Of a stretch of 48,390 bases of DNA, positions 11,601 through 18,220 are shown piece by piece (the first letter of the stretch is position 1; each line of letters starts with the position of its first letter). The notes under the pieces are model-generated. The model searched no databases. It was not told the DNA's origin and was given only the letters and a program-made list of their open reading frames with translations. The DNA comes from Flavobacterium sp. UBA7665 (GTDB taxonomy: Bacteria; Bacteroidota; Bacteroidia; Flavobacteriales; Flavobacteriaceae). Location: the NCBI GenBank assembly GCA_002483285.1, contig DLHP01000007.1:1-48390 (forward strand), given 5' to 3'. The translations under genes were made by a program, and so were the position numbers.

Positions 11601-13962
11601 TTCCGAATGCAGTTAAGGTAAGTGTTACGCTTCCCGCAGTGTTATCGGCAGCACTTGGCGTGTAGGTACAAGTAGTCAATGAATTGGCATTGGCAAAAGT
11701 ACCACTTCCGCTAGAGGTCCAGGCCACACTGGCTTGGTTGGTAGCGTTTGATCCGGCAGTAATGTTAACCGCACCAGTCGAAGCACAAGTTACAACCGCC
11801 GGCCCTGCGACTGCTGTAGCAGCAGGTGTAATGGTCAGTGTTTTTGTCGAAGTTACGCTGGCGCAACCATTCGTTGCTGTTAAAGTTAGGGTAACGCTTC
11901 CTGCTGCTCTATCAGCTGCGCTTGGCGTGTAAGTACAAGTTGTCATCGAGCTGGCGTTGGCAAAAGTACCCGATCCACTCGAAGTCCAGGCAGTAGAAAC
12001 CGCACCGGTAGCGCTCGATCCCGCAGTAATATTCACCGCGCCAGACGTACTACAAGTAGTTACGGCTGTACCAGCTGCTGCTGTAGGAGGGGCCACCAAG
12101 GTGAGGGTTTTTGTAGCAACTGCATTTGGGCAACTTCCGTTTCCGGTGGCAGTTAAGGTTAAAGTCACGCTTCCTGCAAGGATATCTATAAGGCTAGGCG
12201 TGTAGGTAGCGGTAGTCAAGGAGTTTGCGTTGGCAAAAGATCCGGTTCCGCTTGACGTCCAGGTGATACTGGTATAATTTGTCGCCGATGATCCCGCTAT
12301 AATATTAATCGGTCCACCAGAAGCGCAACCACTTACAGCTGTACCGGCCACTGCAGTCGCAGGAGCGATCAAGGTCAATATCTTAGTACTGTTCACGTTT
12401 CCGCAGGCGCTGTTGATTGCCCTTAGGTTAAGGGTTACACTTCCGGCAGTAAGGTCGGCAGCACTAGGCGTATAGGTTGCGGTAGTCAGTGAGTTTGCGT
12501 TGGCAAATGACCCGGTTCCGCTAGAGGTCCAGTTGACTGAACTTTGGTTGGTAGCTGATGATCCCGCAGTGATGTTGATGGCGCCACCGGTATGGCAAAC
12601 CACCATAGCAGGTCCCGCTACTGAAGTCGATACTTGGGCTATCGTAAGGATTTTGGTTGAAACCACATTTGGACAAGGGCTGCTTGCGTTAGCCGTTAAG
12701 GTTAAGGTTACGCTTCCGGCAGTTTTATCGGCTGCGCTCGGATTGTAAGTACACAACGTTAAGGAATTGGCAGCAGTAAATGTACCAGTCCCGCTCGATG
12801 TCCATGCGATTGATGTGAAATTTGAAGCCGATGCACCAGCAGTAATGTTTACTGCAGCCGCTGTAGCACAAGTGGTAATCGCGGTCCCGGCAACTGCTGT
12901 GGCTGGCACAATAGCGAGTACGCTTGTGGTGTTGTTTGACGTAGTAGCACTGCTGCAAAAAGTTCCCGAAGCAATACTGTTGATGATAATATTAGTTGTT
13001 CCCGCATTCAATACAGGTGTTGTAAAGGTTCCTGTACCAGGTGCGCCGGCAGTAAATACTACTGTAGCATCAATCGATGCGGCGAAAGTGGCTCCGGTAA
13101 GCATATAATTTACCGTATATGTTCCGCTAGGCATGGTCATCGATGAGATGGTAATTACCGATGTTGATGAACCACAAATCGTTGCGGCTGCTGGTGTCGT
13201 AGCCGATAAGGCATAGGTTGGGCAGGTAAAAGTCAGCGCAACTTGTCCGTCGGCACCGTTTCCTCCAATTTTGTTTCCGTCGCCGGCACCACCGCCACCG
13301 CCACCAGGTACTGAACCTGGAAGACCGTTAGATCCAGATCCGCCACCGTCTCCACCATCTCCACCGCCTGCTGGGGCTGTTCCTGCATTGACCGTGCTCC
13401 AGGTTGCTGCTCCGGATACTCCGTTGGCTGCTGTACCTGCAGATGATCCACCTGGACCACCTCTTCCGGTGCTGTGGTCGCGACCACGTCCGCCGTTTCC
13501 TCCGGCGAACTTAGTTGTTCCTGCAGATAAAAGCGAAGAACCGCCAGCACCAGGCAGACCACCTGCTCCTGCAACAGGAGCAAATCCGCCGGCACCGCCA
13601 AGTGCGTTTAATGTAAGGATTGAGCTGAAGGAAGAATTTCCTCCAGGGTTTCCGGTTCCGGTTGAACCGGTTCCGCCAGTACCAACAGTAATGCTATGGC
13701 TGTCGCCACCGGTAACGGATAATGTTACGGTACTGTACGCACCGCCTCCTCCGCCTCCTCCGCCATCGTTATTGGTGCTATTTCCGCCACCGGCGCCACC
13801 GGCACCCCAGGCTTCTGCCTGTACCGATGTTACACCTGCCGGTACCACGAAGGTATCGTTGGCATTGTAAACCTGTGTGGTTTGTGCCTCACCAGCTGTA
13901 ACGAAGAAGAGCAACGTTATCAGAGGGACTAGGTTCTTGCATTTTAAAGTAATTGTTTTCAT
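5626..13962 (-). CDS. giant repeat-containing T9SS-secreted surface protein
   Basis: This is a 2778-residue protein. In order it has: a signal peptide (1-26, ending GEAQ); a glycine-rich domain (about 45-245); an approximately 100-residue Ig-like segment; seven tandem repeats of about 90 residues (about 353-985), each with AVAGTA, NITAGSSATN, AWTSSGTGTFANANSLTT and TYTPSAAD phrases and two conserved cysteines; an Ig-like domain with a TWYDVPTGG phrase; four choice-of-anchor-D domains; a carbohydrate-binding-like domain; calcium-type D-x-D-x-D-G repeats; a LamG-like domain (FDGRNDYA, WYHVAATYGG); and the C-terminal module and T9SS sorting domain shared with its two neighbours. It is probably a long stalk-like adhesin anchored or released through T9SS. 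The last ~1200 residues run parallel to the 1442-residue protein, so the two arose by duplication. Confidence 0.9.
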   Translation of the reverse strand: MKTITLKCKNLVPLITLLFFVTAGEAQTTQVYNANDTFVVPAGVTSVQAEAWGAGGAGGGNSTNNDGGGGGGGGAYSTVTLSVTGGDSHSITVGTGGTGSTGTGNPGGNSSFSSILTLNALGGAGGFAPVAGAGGLPGAGGSSLLSAGTTKFAGGNGGRGRDHSTGRGGPGGSSAGTAANGVSGAATWSTVNAGTAPAGGGDGGDGGGSGSNGLPGSVPGGGGGGAGDGNKIGGNGADGQVALTFTCPTYALSATTPAAATICGSSTSVITISSMTMPSGTYTVNYMLTGATFAASIDATVVFTAGAPGTGTFTTPVLNAGTTNIIINSIASGTFCSSATTSNNTTSVLAIVPATAVAGTAITTCATAAAVNITAGASASNFTSIAWTSSGTGTFTAANSLTLCTYNPSAADKTAGSVTLTLTANASSPCPNVVSTKILTIAQVSTSVAGPAMVVCHTGGAINITAGSSATNQSSVNWTSSGTGSFANANSLTTATYTPSAADLTAGSVTLNLRAINSACGNVNSTKILTLIAPATAVAGTAVSGCASGGPINIIAGSSATNYTSITWTSSGTGSFANANSLTTATYTPSLIDILAGSVTLTLTATGNGSCPNAVATKTLTLVAPPTAAAGTAVTTCSTSGAVNITAGSSATGAVSTAWTSSGSGTFANASSMTTCTYTPSAADRAAGSVTLTLTATNGCASVTSTKTLTITPAATAVAGPAVVTCASTGAVNITAGSNATNQASVAWTSSGSGTFANANSLTTCTYTPSAADNTAGSVTLTLTAFGNTPCGNATATKTLNISRVMTAVAGTALTMCATTASLNITAGASATNHTAVAWTSSGTGTFANANSLSACTYTPSAADKTAGSVTLTLTATNAGCPAVVSTKVLTINAVATAVAGTVVATCSATGAVNVTAGSSATNYNSIAWTSTGTGTFANANSLTTCTYTPSAADITAGSVTLTLTAFGNAPCGNVTSTKALTITPSVTVTGTTPGSRTGSGTVLLGATASGGTLTWYDVPTGGTSMGTGTSFTTPVIATTTTFYVSAVNGICASTPRTPVIATVNYNEIDIQGNAVSIVDGSTVPTVADWTDFGTNATRTFTIRNVGAALLTVGTITISGANASEFTVTTSPSPTVAIGASTTFTVTFAPTAVGTRTADISIVNNDGDENPYDFAIQGTGSAQEMEVQGNATTIVDGDATPSLADWTDFSNVAGTRTYTIRNSGNIALSIGAITIGGTHASDFSVTTLPAATVPAFGSTTFVVTFAPTAINSRVATISIANNDADENPYNYAIQGFGVIPEIDIQGNAVSIADNDNSPSTSDWTDFSSTASTRTFTIYNNGNITLTLGAYSITGPNAAEFTVTTPPAATVAAFSSTTFTITFLPTALGVRNAAFSIVNNDSTENPYNFSIQGTGVPREIDVQGLGLSIASGDMVTSISDGSDFGPADINLATVTRTFTIRNTGSLALTISNPTISGLNASEFTVTANPGTLTIGAGSSTTFQVTFNPTAVFTRSAQINIGNNDTDENPYFFAIQGTGLMDNDSDGIENNADQDDDNDGILDTIECGTCISDPFVNGSFEAPVIGASTYSIEPSANVTGWNNSAENFIEIWSTGFNGVPSAAGNQFAELNANVAGNLYQTFCLNGAGGSISWAIKHRGRSGTDTAAVRFGPDLASLTTVTTMTDGNTAWGSYSGNYTIPVGQTTIVLAFTAISSTGGLSYGNFIDDVQIIINQNCIDTDGDTVADILDVDSDNDGIPDIEEAGFKMYSNGKSAMDRTSAATWGDTNTNGLNDYIDARITAATYSIPDTDGDTIYNHLDLDSDNDSLWDVDESNLLNGDGDINDDGKGDGADTDGDGLLNLFDNSASFGTTTRAYASDSDSNTIPDFLQLDSNDDGVNDIQTGLYGSFDTNGDGKIDGSGDTDKDGILDIFDTNDVLRGSPRDLNRKLFLDFDGRNDYAENVPLLGGLSNATLMAWIDLNSAFSTTGVVVGQERFHIKISSARLLQATVNGTTLTYSVPVAPSTTAVLNTAQWYHVAATYGGGTLTLYLNGKVVTSTPLAGAIAADATKLTLGKNPASAADYFKGKIDEVRVFDVKLTNTQVERMVYQEIQNTASQVRGAIVPKDIGALPFTNVLRYYRMDAYKDDIVDDLTTGAIDTGTGMKMYNHKVINVQQAPMPFTTVRTGTFATAVHDATRDIRGLDVSEFDYSIIQVKHNITETGNSIDLALFVDPGVTINMTNDTKLQNDWYLKLDGKIDLVGLSQLVQTTNSDLDVTSAGSIERDQKGQSNIFNYNYWSSPVGSTSITSNNNAFTVNGVLRDGTDPNNIQPINWIAGYNGSATSPVSLSNYWIFKFQNLSPIYANWSSVGPNGSLSPGQGYTMKGSGAATANQNYTFVGKPNNGVITSPIAANNANLSGNPYASAIDANKFINDNLSAITGTLYFWEHFSTNTSHNLLEYQGGYAARNLTGGSIPVSPAGVSGLGSSTRTPGRYIPVGQGFLIYGSPTGGTITFDNSQRLFVKEDNASSNVMFRNAAGPLATNNNNDDVPTEDVYEKIRIGFNSANGFHRQLLLGFMNEHATPDYDPGYDAPQIDNQPNEMVFIGPGYNFVIQGDGYFNTSKVYPLSVKTGQEGEVNFTLDNTENFDANQEIYIYDAVTDTYNDIRNEAYRVTLPVGTLNDRFSLRFENPALLGTNQVAAANDMAVLFSNSDNMLSIINKKAGVEVISVDLYNVLGQSIQKWDVQDQDNDKIQIHVNNVSTGTYIVKVHTTKGDVSQKIIIR
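11004..12906 (-). repeat. seven tandem coding repeats of about 270 bp
   Basis: Seven consecutive units, with starts near 12906, 12633, 12363, 12093, 11823, 11550 and 11283, encode the 90-residue repeats of the giant surface protein. Adjacent units share long identical DNA stretches; for example, GGCAGCACTTGGCGTGTAGG recurs. This suggests recent amplification or gene conversion. Such arrays can change copy number by slippage or recombination. Confidence 0.85.
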
Positions 13963-14032
13963 AATCGAACTGCTGTTTAAATTATGTAAGCTTATTTTTT
14001 TGTTTTGAAAATTTAATTTCTGTTTGACAAGC

Positions 14033-14040
14033 CAAAACTA
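14033..14040 (-). promoter_or_regulatory. candidate -7 element (TAGTTTTG) of the giant gene
   Basis: TAGTTTTG fits TAnnTTTG and lies 71 bases before the start of the giant surface protein. The upstream -33 region is a long T tract with no clear TTG at the right spacing. The rest of 13,963-14,286 is AT-rich and shows no gene. Confidence 0.35.
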
Positions 14041-14286
14041 GATTTTAATTCCAAAAAAAAAAAATATTTTACCGATAAAAAGCATAAAACATCGATGAAA
14101 TGCATGTTTTAATATATTTTGTAAGTAAAATGATACATAAAATGAATTCAAAATGTAAACAAGTAGGTTTTGAATAAAAAAACTCATTCTCAAGAGGTTA
14201 AGTATTCTTTAAAAAAAAATCGCGTTATGAGAGAAATGAATGAAATGCGTGGTTTTTAGATATGGGTTTGCTGAAGTAACCGCAAA

Positions 14287-14323
14287 AAAAAATCTCCGAA
14301 AAAGTCTTTCCGGAGATTTTTTT
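14287..14323 (-). terminator. hairpin, probably the original tRNA-Met terminator
   Basis: The arms AATCTCCG and CGGAGATT are flanked by A and T runs, so the hairpin could work in both directions. It lies immediately beyond the displaced 3' half of the tRNA-Met gene, in the place where that tRNA transcript would have ended before the element inserted. Confidence 0.65.
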
Positions 14324-14332
14324 ATCATTTTC

Positions 14333-14377
14333 GTAGCGAGAGGGAGATTTGAACTCCCGACCTCAGGGTTATGAATC
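14333..14377 (-). repeat. attachment site copy with displaced 3' half of tRNA-Met
   Basis: These 45 bases are identical to 30,312-30,356. They comprise the tRNA 3' end, T arm, variable region and the 3' side of the anticodon arm through the CAT anticodon. Identity stops just past the anticodon loop. This is the host-side remnant left when the element recombined into the tRNA gene. Confidence 0.9.
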
Positions 14378-14700
14378 TTAGCCTAAACTGGCGATGCACT
14401 ATATATAGGGATGAGCGATAATTACAGTTTCGGTTTTTGACCGATTTTGACCGTTTTCCCGACAACAATCCCGACACTGTTTCCCGACAACATTTTGGCG
14501 AGGTCGATAAAAACAATTTTTGAAAATGAAAAGTGTCAAAATCTTCATGTATTACCACCAAAGGGAGACGGTACGTTAGATTTTTTTGACAAATCCGTCA
14601 ATATTTCAAGACATTTTTCAGATAAAAAAATGCTCAGAAAAACGGTTGCGCCAAAAATATCCTGCAAACCATTGCCGCAAGTAAAAAAATAGAAAAACAT
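14378..14700. other. left end of the island, no convincing gene
   Basis: About 320 bases between the att copy and the first cargo gene. Open frames exist on both strands but are low-complexity, lack a ribosome site and run into the att sequence. I see no gene here. The region probably holds integrase arm-binding sites, which cannot be recognised by eye. Confidence 0.5.
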
Positions 14701-15498
14701 CTATTTGGCTGTTTTTATTTCTTTTGTATTACTTTCTTTATCATAAACAATTTTTTTCTTTTTCGGTGCTTGTAACTTTTTCGGTGCCTCGGTTGTTTGC
14801 AATACATCGGTTTTATAACTAGCATAAAGTTCAGAGCCTAAAACTCCAATCATAGCAGAAAAAATCATTCCGAACAAGACTACTAAAAGCGGATGACCTT
14901 TAAATTTATCTACAAGCTTAAGCTCAAATGCTGAAACTCTTCTTTCAAATTGCTTGGCTGTTTTAAAAGTTCCCACTCCTACTGAGCGAAGAAATGTCGT
15001 TACCTCTTCAATGCCCAATTCAATTTTAACCTCATCTGCTTCACTTAAATCCATTTCAGATAGAGAAGCGTTTATGAAGTCCGATACTTCAAACTGAATT
15101 GAAAGTGGTTTCATCGGTTGCAATAAATGCGCAACGTGTTTGAAAGTGGAATCTATTGATGAAATGTGCTGTTGTAAACTATCTGACAAAATTGACAACG
15201 AACCAGCAAGAGGTTTCATATTTTCATTCCATTGGTCTATCTGATGGTAAAAGCTTTGCCAATGAATTATTTGCGCGGGTGAAGTCCAATCCTTAACATT
15301 TGATAAAATGTCAACTGCTCTGAGACTTTGGGAGATTCCCGTTCCATGCGCATCTGTGATTCCGTTTAAATATTCCAATGTGGTTTTTGGAATGCTAGCA
15401 GTTGACTTCTCAATCAAATCAAAGGTTGATTGAAATGGTTTCATGAATTTGTTTTGGTCTTCGACCATCTTGAGAATTGCAGAATCTAAGGCTTTCAT
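14701..15498 (-). CDS. hypothetical single-pass membrane protein
   Basis: I do not recognise this 265-residue protein. It is largely helical, with one clear hydrophobic segment near the C-terminus (HPLLVVLFGMIFSAMIGVLG) followed by a lysine-rich tail with PKKLQAPKKKK. A longer frame begins at a TTG at 15,573. I chose the ATG at 15,498 because a perfect TATATTTG -7 element (15,520-15,527) lies inside that longer frame and leaves a short leader. The topology (long N-terminal domain, one helix, short basic tail) suggests a tail-anchored protein. It sits alone at the left end of the island, facing outward; its role is unknown. Confidence 0.65.
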   Translation of the reverse strand: MKALDSAILKMVEDQNKFMKPFQSTFDLIEKSTASIPKTTLEYLNGITDAHGTGISQSLRAVDILSNVKDWTSPAQIIHWQSFYHQIDQWNENMKPLAGSLSILSDSLQQHISSIDSTFKHVAHLLQPMKPLSIQFEVSDFINASLSEMDLSEADEVKIELGIEEVTTFLRSVGVGTFKTAKQFERRVSAFELKLVDKFKGHPLLVVLFGMIFSAMIGVLGSELYASYKTDVLQTTEAPKKLQAPKKKKIVYDKESNTKEIKTAK

Positions 15499-15519
15499 TA
15501 AAGTAGCATTTGGGTAAGA

Positions 15520-15527
15520 CAAATATA
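15520..15527 (-). promoter_or_regulatory. -7 element (TATATTTG) of the left-end membrane protein
   Basis: This is a perfect match to TAnnTTTG, 22 bases before the chosen ATG. It decides the start, because the upstream TTG start would lie before the transcript begins. No clear -33 TTG is seen. Confidence 0.5.
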
Positions 15528-15873
15528 AAATTTCATCACAACTTGTTAGAGTTAAGTTATTAACATTCAGCAATGTTTATTCACCTTAATAGCTTCAATT
15601 CATTCATAGCTTTCTTTACCTTTGCACATGGTTGTGCTATAATGTTTTTGTATTGTCTTCATTTAGCTTTATCGGGTCACAGAAATAGAATGGGGTGAAG
15701 AATAATTTTACTGGTCGCAATGATGTAATTTTAATCGACACATATTTCGTCTAACGGTTCAATATTATCTTAATGCCTTTACGAGAAATTAACCTGCTTG
15801 AAAAATCATTTTTTGGTGGGATAAATAGGAGTGGCGTGCGGGTAACCATGCTATGAATTTAAACGATTAAATT
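15528..15873. other. divergent intergenic region
   Basis: About 345 AT-rich bases between two diverging cargo genes. A TACCTTTG at 15,617-15,624 on the plus strand fits the -7 consensus but is far from the next gene. I see no coding region and no RNA gene. Confidence 0.4.
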
Positions 15874-16962
15874 ATGTCAGAATTATTATTCGGGGAACCA
15901 AAAAAGCCATCAACAAAAATTTATCAAACGGGAGAAAATCACTTTGAATGGTGGGAAAATGCGATTACTGATGAAATGATTAAAGTCAAGGCTACGATGA
16001 ATGAGTGGTTTGTAAATTATCCCGATGAGCATAAAACACAACTTAAAGCTGACTTCAAAAATAAGTTTAATGATGCTTGGTATGAATTATTTATTCATCA
16101 ACTATTTTTTCTGCAAGGATTTCATTTAGAAGTCCATCCAGAAGTTCCGAATAGCAAAAAACACCCTGACTTCTTAGCGACCAAGAATGGATATAGCATT
16201 TACATTGAAGCCAAGGTCATTACAGGGCGCACTGAAAAGCAGATGAAAATGGAGATTGTTAGAGAGACAATCATCGATAGACTCCAAAAAATCGATTTAC
16301 CTAATCATCTGTTGAGCTTGGATAAGCTTGAATTTAAGGATAACTCCGTTCCCTCATTAAAAGGCATAACGAAATGGATAGAATCTAAAATTTCTGAAAT
16401 CAATGTTCCTGAAATCCTCACTGATAGTGATTTTTCAAATCGTGAAATAATCAAGTTTGAAAATGAAAAGGTCTTGATAGAACTAAGAGTTTTATCATCC
16501 AATGTTAAATCCATCGTTCCTGAAGAATTTGAAGACCATCGGCCTATTGGCATAATCTATTATGGAACTGAATTCATAACAGGCGGTGATGTTGTGATTC
16601 AGTCAGCTTTTAGGGAAAAGGCTTTGAGATATGGTGAATTAGACAAACCGTTGCTTTTGTGCTTCAATCTATCAGGTTGGCGGTTGGACTTGGTTCATGA
16701 CGTAAACAGAGCATTATTGAGTGACATAGGTGAGGAAACTGGCTTTTGGGCGACCAACCCACCTAAATATTCCCGTGTTTCCGCTGCATTGTTCACAAAC
16801 GCTTCACCTTCAGATAGGATTACTTATAAACATCGCTTAATTTTGCACCCCGCACCTAAATTCATCTATCACTTTGACTACTCGCTGTTGACATTTGAAA
16901 CGGTCAGGACAAAAACGGATGTCCATGAAAGAAGGGACATCAATGACATTTTCACAAAATAA
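15874..16962 (+). CDS. predicted PD-(D/E)XK endonuclease
   Basis: This is a 362-residue protein. Residues 70-114 carry a readable PD-(D/E)XK nuclease core: a helix glutamate (E71), then H-P-D (D99), then a strand with I-E-A-K (E112 and K114), spaced as in restriction-endonuclease-like folds. The remaining ~250 residues are not recognisable and may recognise the target. No methyltransferase is nearby, so this is not an ordinary type II restriction pair. The next gene begins 23 bases downstream on the same strand and probably forms a two-gene unit with it. The target (DNA or RNA) is unknown. Confidence 0.65.
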   Translation: MSELLFGEPKKPSTKIYQTGENHFEWWENAITDEMIKVKATMNEWFVNYPDEHKTQLKADFKNKFNDAWYELFIHQLFFLQGFHLEVHPEVPNSKKHPDFLATKNGYSIYIEAKVITGRTEKQMKMEIVRETIIDRLQKIDLPNHLLSLDKLEFKDNSVPSLKGITKWIESKISEINVPEILTDSDFSNREIIKFENEKVLIELRVLSSNVKSIVPEEFEDHRPIGIIYYGTEFITGGDVVIQSAFREKALRYGELDKPLLLCFNLSGWRLDLVHDVNRALLSDIGEETGFWATNPPKYSRVSAALFTNASPSDRITYKHRLILHPAPKFIYHFDYSLLTFETVRTKTDVHERRDINDIFTK

Positions 16963-16985
16963 CAATAACAGCTAAATTTAAATTT

Positions 16986-17345
16986 ATGTCAGAAGACACT
17001 AGCAATTCCGCCGCACGCAAGTTCATTGAAGCCAATAAATTAATGGACAAGTATTCAAACATCGTTTTTAAAGGAGATGTGACCATCGAAACCGAACATA
17101 GCCATCCTTACAATGGAGTTCATAAGCTGAGGTTTCACAATGAACATTATTCAGCAAATGTTTTAGATATTCATGATTCTGACACTATTAATAAATTTAA
17201 ATATCCCACCAACTTTCAAACAGTTTATCAGGAATATTCAATCAATAACGATGGTGATTTAGTGATAACTGGAGAGCACACAGATAATCCAAAGATTGGA
17301 AAATATACCGTGACAATTACTCAACTTGGTAGAACCAAACTTTAA
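16986..17345 (+). CDS. hypothetical protein paired with the nuclease
   Basis: I do not recognise this 119-residue soluble protein. It is rich in histidine and polar residues and predicted mostly beta in its second half (KYTVTITQLGRTKL at the end), with no signal peptide or membrane segment. It follows the predicted nuclease by 23 bases and precedes a hairpin terminator. It may be an immunity or accessory partner of the nuclease, but that rests only on context. Confidence 0.65.
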   Translation: MSEDTSNSAARKFIEANKLMDKYSNIVFKGDVTIETEHSHPYNGVHKLRFHNEHYSANVLDIHDSDTINKFKYPTNFQTVYQEYSINNDGDLVITGEHTDNPKIGKYTVTITQLGRTKL

Positions 17346-17350
17346 AACCA

Positions 17351-17387
17351 AAAAAGGGAACATTATTTAGGTGTTCCCTTTAATTTT
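17351..17387. terminator. bidirectional hairpin between convergent genes
   Basis: The 10-bp perfect arms AAAGGGAACA and TGTTCCCTTT have a nine-base loop and A and T flanks. The hairpin lies directly after the nuclease pair (plus strand) and at the stop of the small minus-strand membrane protein gene, so it can serve both. Confidence 0.75.
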
Positions 17388-17514
17388 ACTTTCTTTTCTT
17401 CCCGCGCGGTCGATTGAATTTAACAATCAACTTCCTGACTTCTCTCAGAATTGGGGATATTGAACTCAATAATGCAGCGGTGGCGATAAGAATCGCGGTC
17501 AAATCTTGTGTCAT
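17386..17514 (-). CDS. 42-residue membrane protein with basic tail
   Basis: A short frame, ATG at 17,514 and TAA at 17,386. It encodes a hydrophobic N-terminal segment (LTAILIATAALLSSISPIL) and a strongly basic C-terminus (RPRGKKRK). The pattern of one membrane helix followed by a positive tail is common to small membrane-active proteins such as holin-like or type I toxin-like peptides, but no family can be named. It follows another small membrane protein gene on the same strand after 42 bases and ends at a hairpin terminator, which supports a real transcription unit. Confidence 0.55.
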   Translation of the reverse strand: MTQDLTAILIATAALLSSISPILREVRKLIVKFNRPRGKKRK

Positions 17515-17556
17515 AATAAAAATTAAAAATTCGCCACCTAGGTTTTGAACTGGCAT

Positions 17557-17796
17557 TTAGGACGGTTTTTCAGATTTATTAGCTTCACGCCAACCTATCT
17601 GCTGAACATTTGATGGCATGGTGGGCTGGTAATAATAATGTCGTTCAATAATAATTCGTTCTTTTGGTTGTGGCTCGGACTTGAAAATTTGGATAACTGA
17701 AAAGATTATAGATGAAACGGTAGAGATAATCAAGCATACTATTGTAACTCGATTTATTCTGCGCGATTCTCTTTCTATTCTTTTCGTTTTCATCAT
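17557..17796 (-). CDS. 79-residue hypothetical membrane protein
   Basis: The start is taken at the ATG at 17,796; a TTG four codons upstream (17,808) is less likely. A basic N-terminus (KTKRIERESRRINR) precedes one hydrophobic helix (VTIVCLIISTVSSIIFSVIQIF). A polar tail rich in tyrosine and proline follows, giving a cytoplasmic-in topology by the positive-inside rule. It is upstream of the 42-residue membrane protein and may be co-transcribed with it. No known family is recognised. Confidence 0.55.
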   Translation of the reverse strand: MMKTKRIERESRRINRVTIVCLIISTVSSIIFSVIQIFKSEPQPKERIIIERHYYYQPTMPSNVQQIGWREANKSEKPS

Positions 17797-18220
17797 TATT
17801 TGATTCAAGTCTGTTTTGCCAACTAATAGTTAACTCATCACAAGACCGCTGGTTCCCGCAAATGGCTCAAATGCGGCTCTATCAATAAAGCTCTCTATTG
17901 ACAAGGCTTTACAAGTGTAGCTATTCTTCAAAAATTAAAAAAGGACATGAAAAATGCTCCTAATTCTTGGCAAATTTTAGAAGGATATTTTTACCACCGT
18001 GTGACATGAGACAAAGCTAATCCATCCACTATTTTTGAAATAGGACAACTCATTTTACATAGCCGCTACCAATGTAGTATTTGCCAAATCATTCGATAAG
18101 ACATGAACAATCATAGAAACAGGAAACTTTTTAAACTTCGATGTTATTTGTTGAGGTTGATAATTATTTGCTGAACTGCTTCCTGACAATATTTGTTTAG
18201 TCTTTTATTATATTTGTCAG
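17797..18220. other. intergenic stretch with a coding-like fragment
   Basis: About 420 bases without a full gene. Between 17,902 and 18,009 the plus strand has a 35-codon open stretch that reads protein-like (NSWQILEGYFYH near its end) but lacks a plausible start and is closed upstream by TGA. It may be the remains of a gene. The last 40 bases carry the promoter and inverted repeat of the AbiTii-like gene. Confidence 0.4.
18183..18220 (+). promoter_or_regulatory. -7 element within an inverted repeat before the AbiTii-like gene
   Basis: TATATTTG at 18,209-18,216 is a perfect -7 element ending only four bases before the ATG, so the message would be nearly leaderless. CTGACAATAT (18,183-18,192) and ATATTTGTCAG (18,210-18,220) form an inverted repeat with one extra base. 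It spans the promoter, as an operator would. Confidence 0.4.

Noticed and set aside
13271..13870. Long proline-rich open frame on the plus strand
   Set aside because: It is the antisense shadow of the glycine-rich N-terminus of the giant surface protein; poly-Gly codons read as poly-Pro.
14325..14692. Two short open frames at the left end of the island
   Set aside because: They overlap the att copy or each other, have no ribosome site and read as low-complexity sequence.
17902..18009. 35-codon protein-like stretch on the plus strand
   Set aside because: It has no usable start near its beginning and a stop upstream; kept only as a possible gene remnant in the intergenic description.
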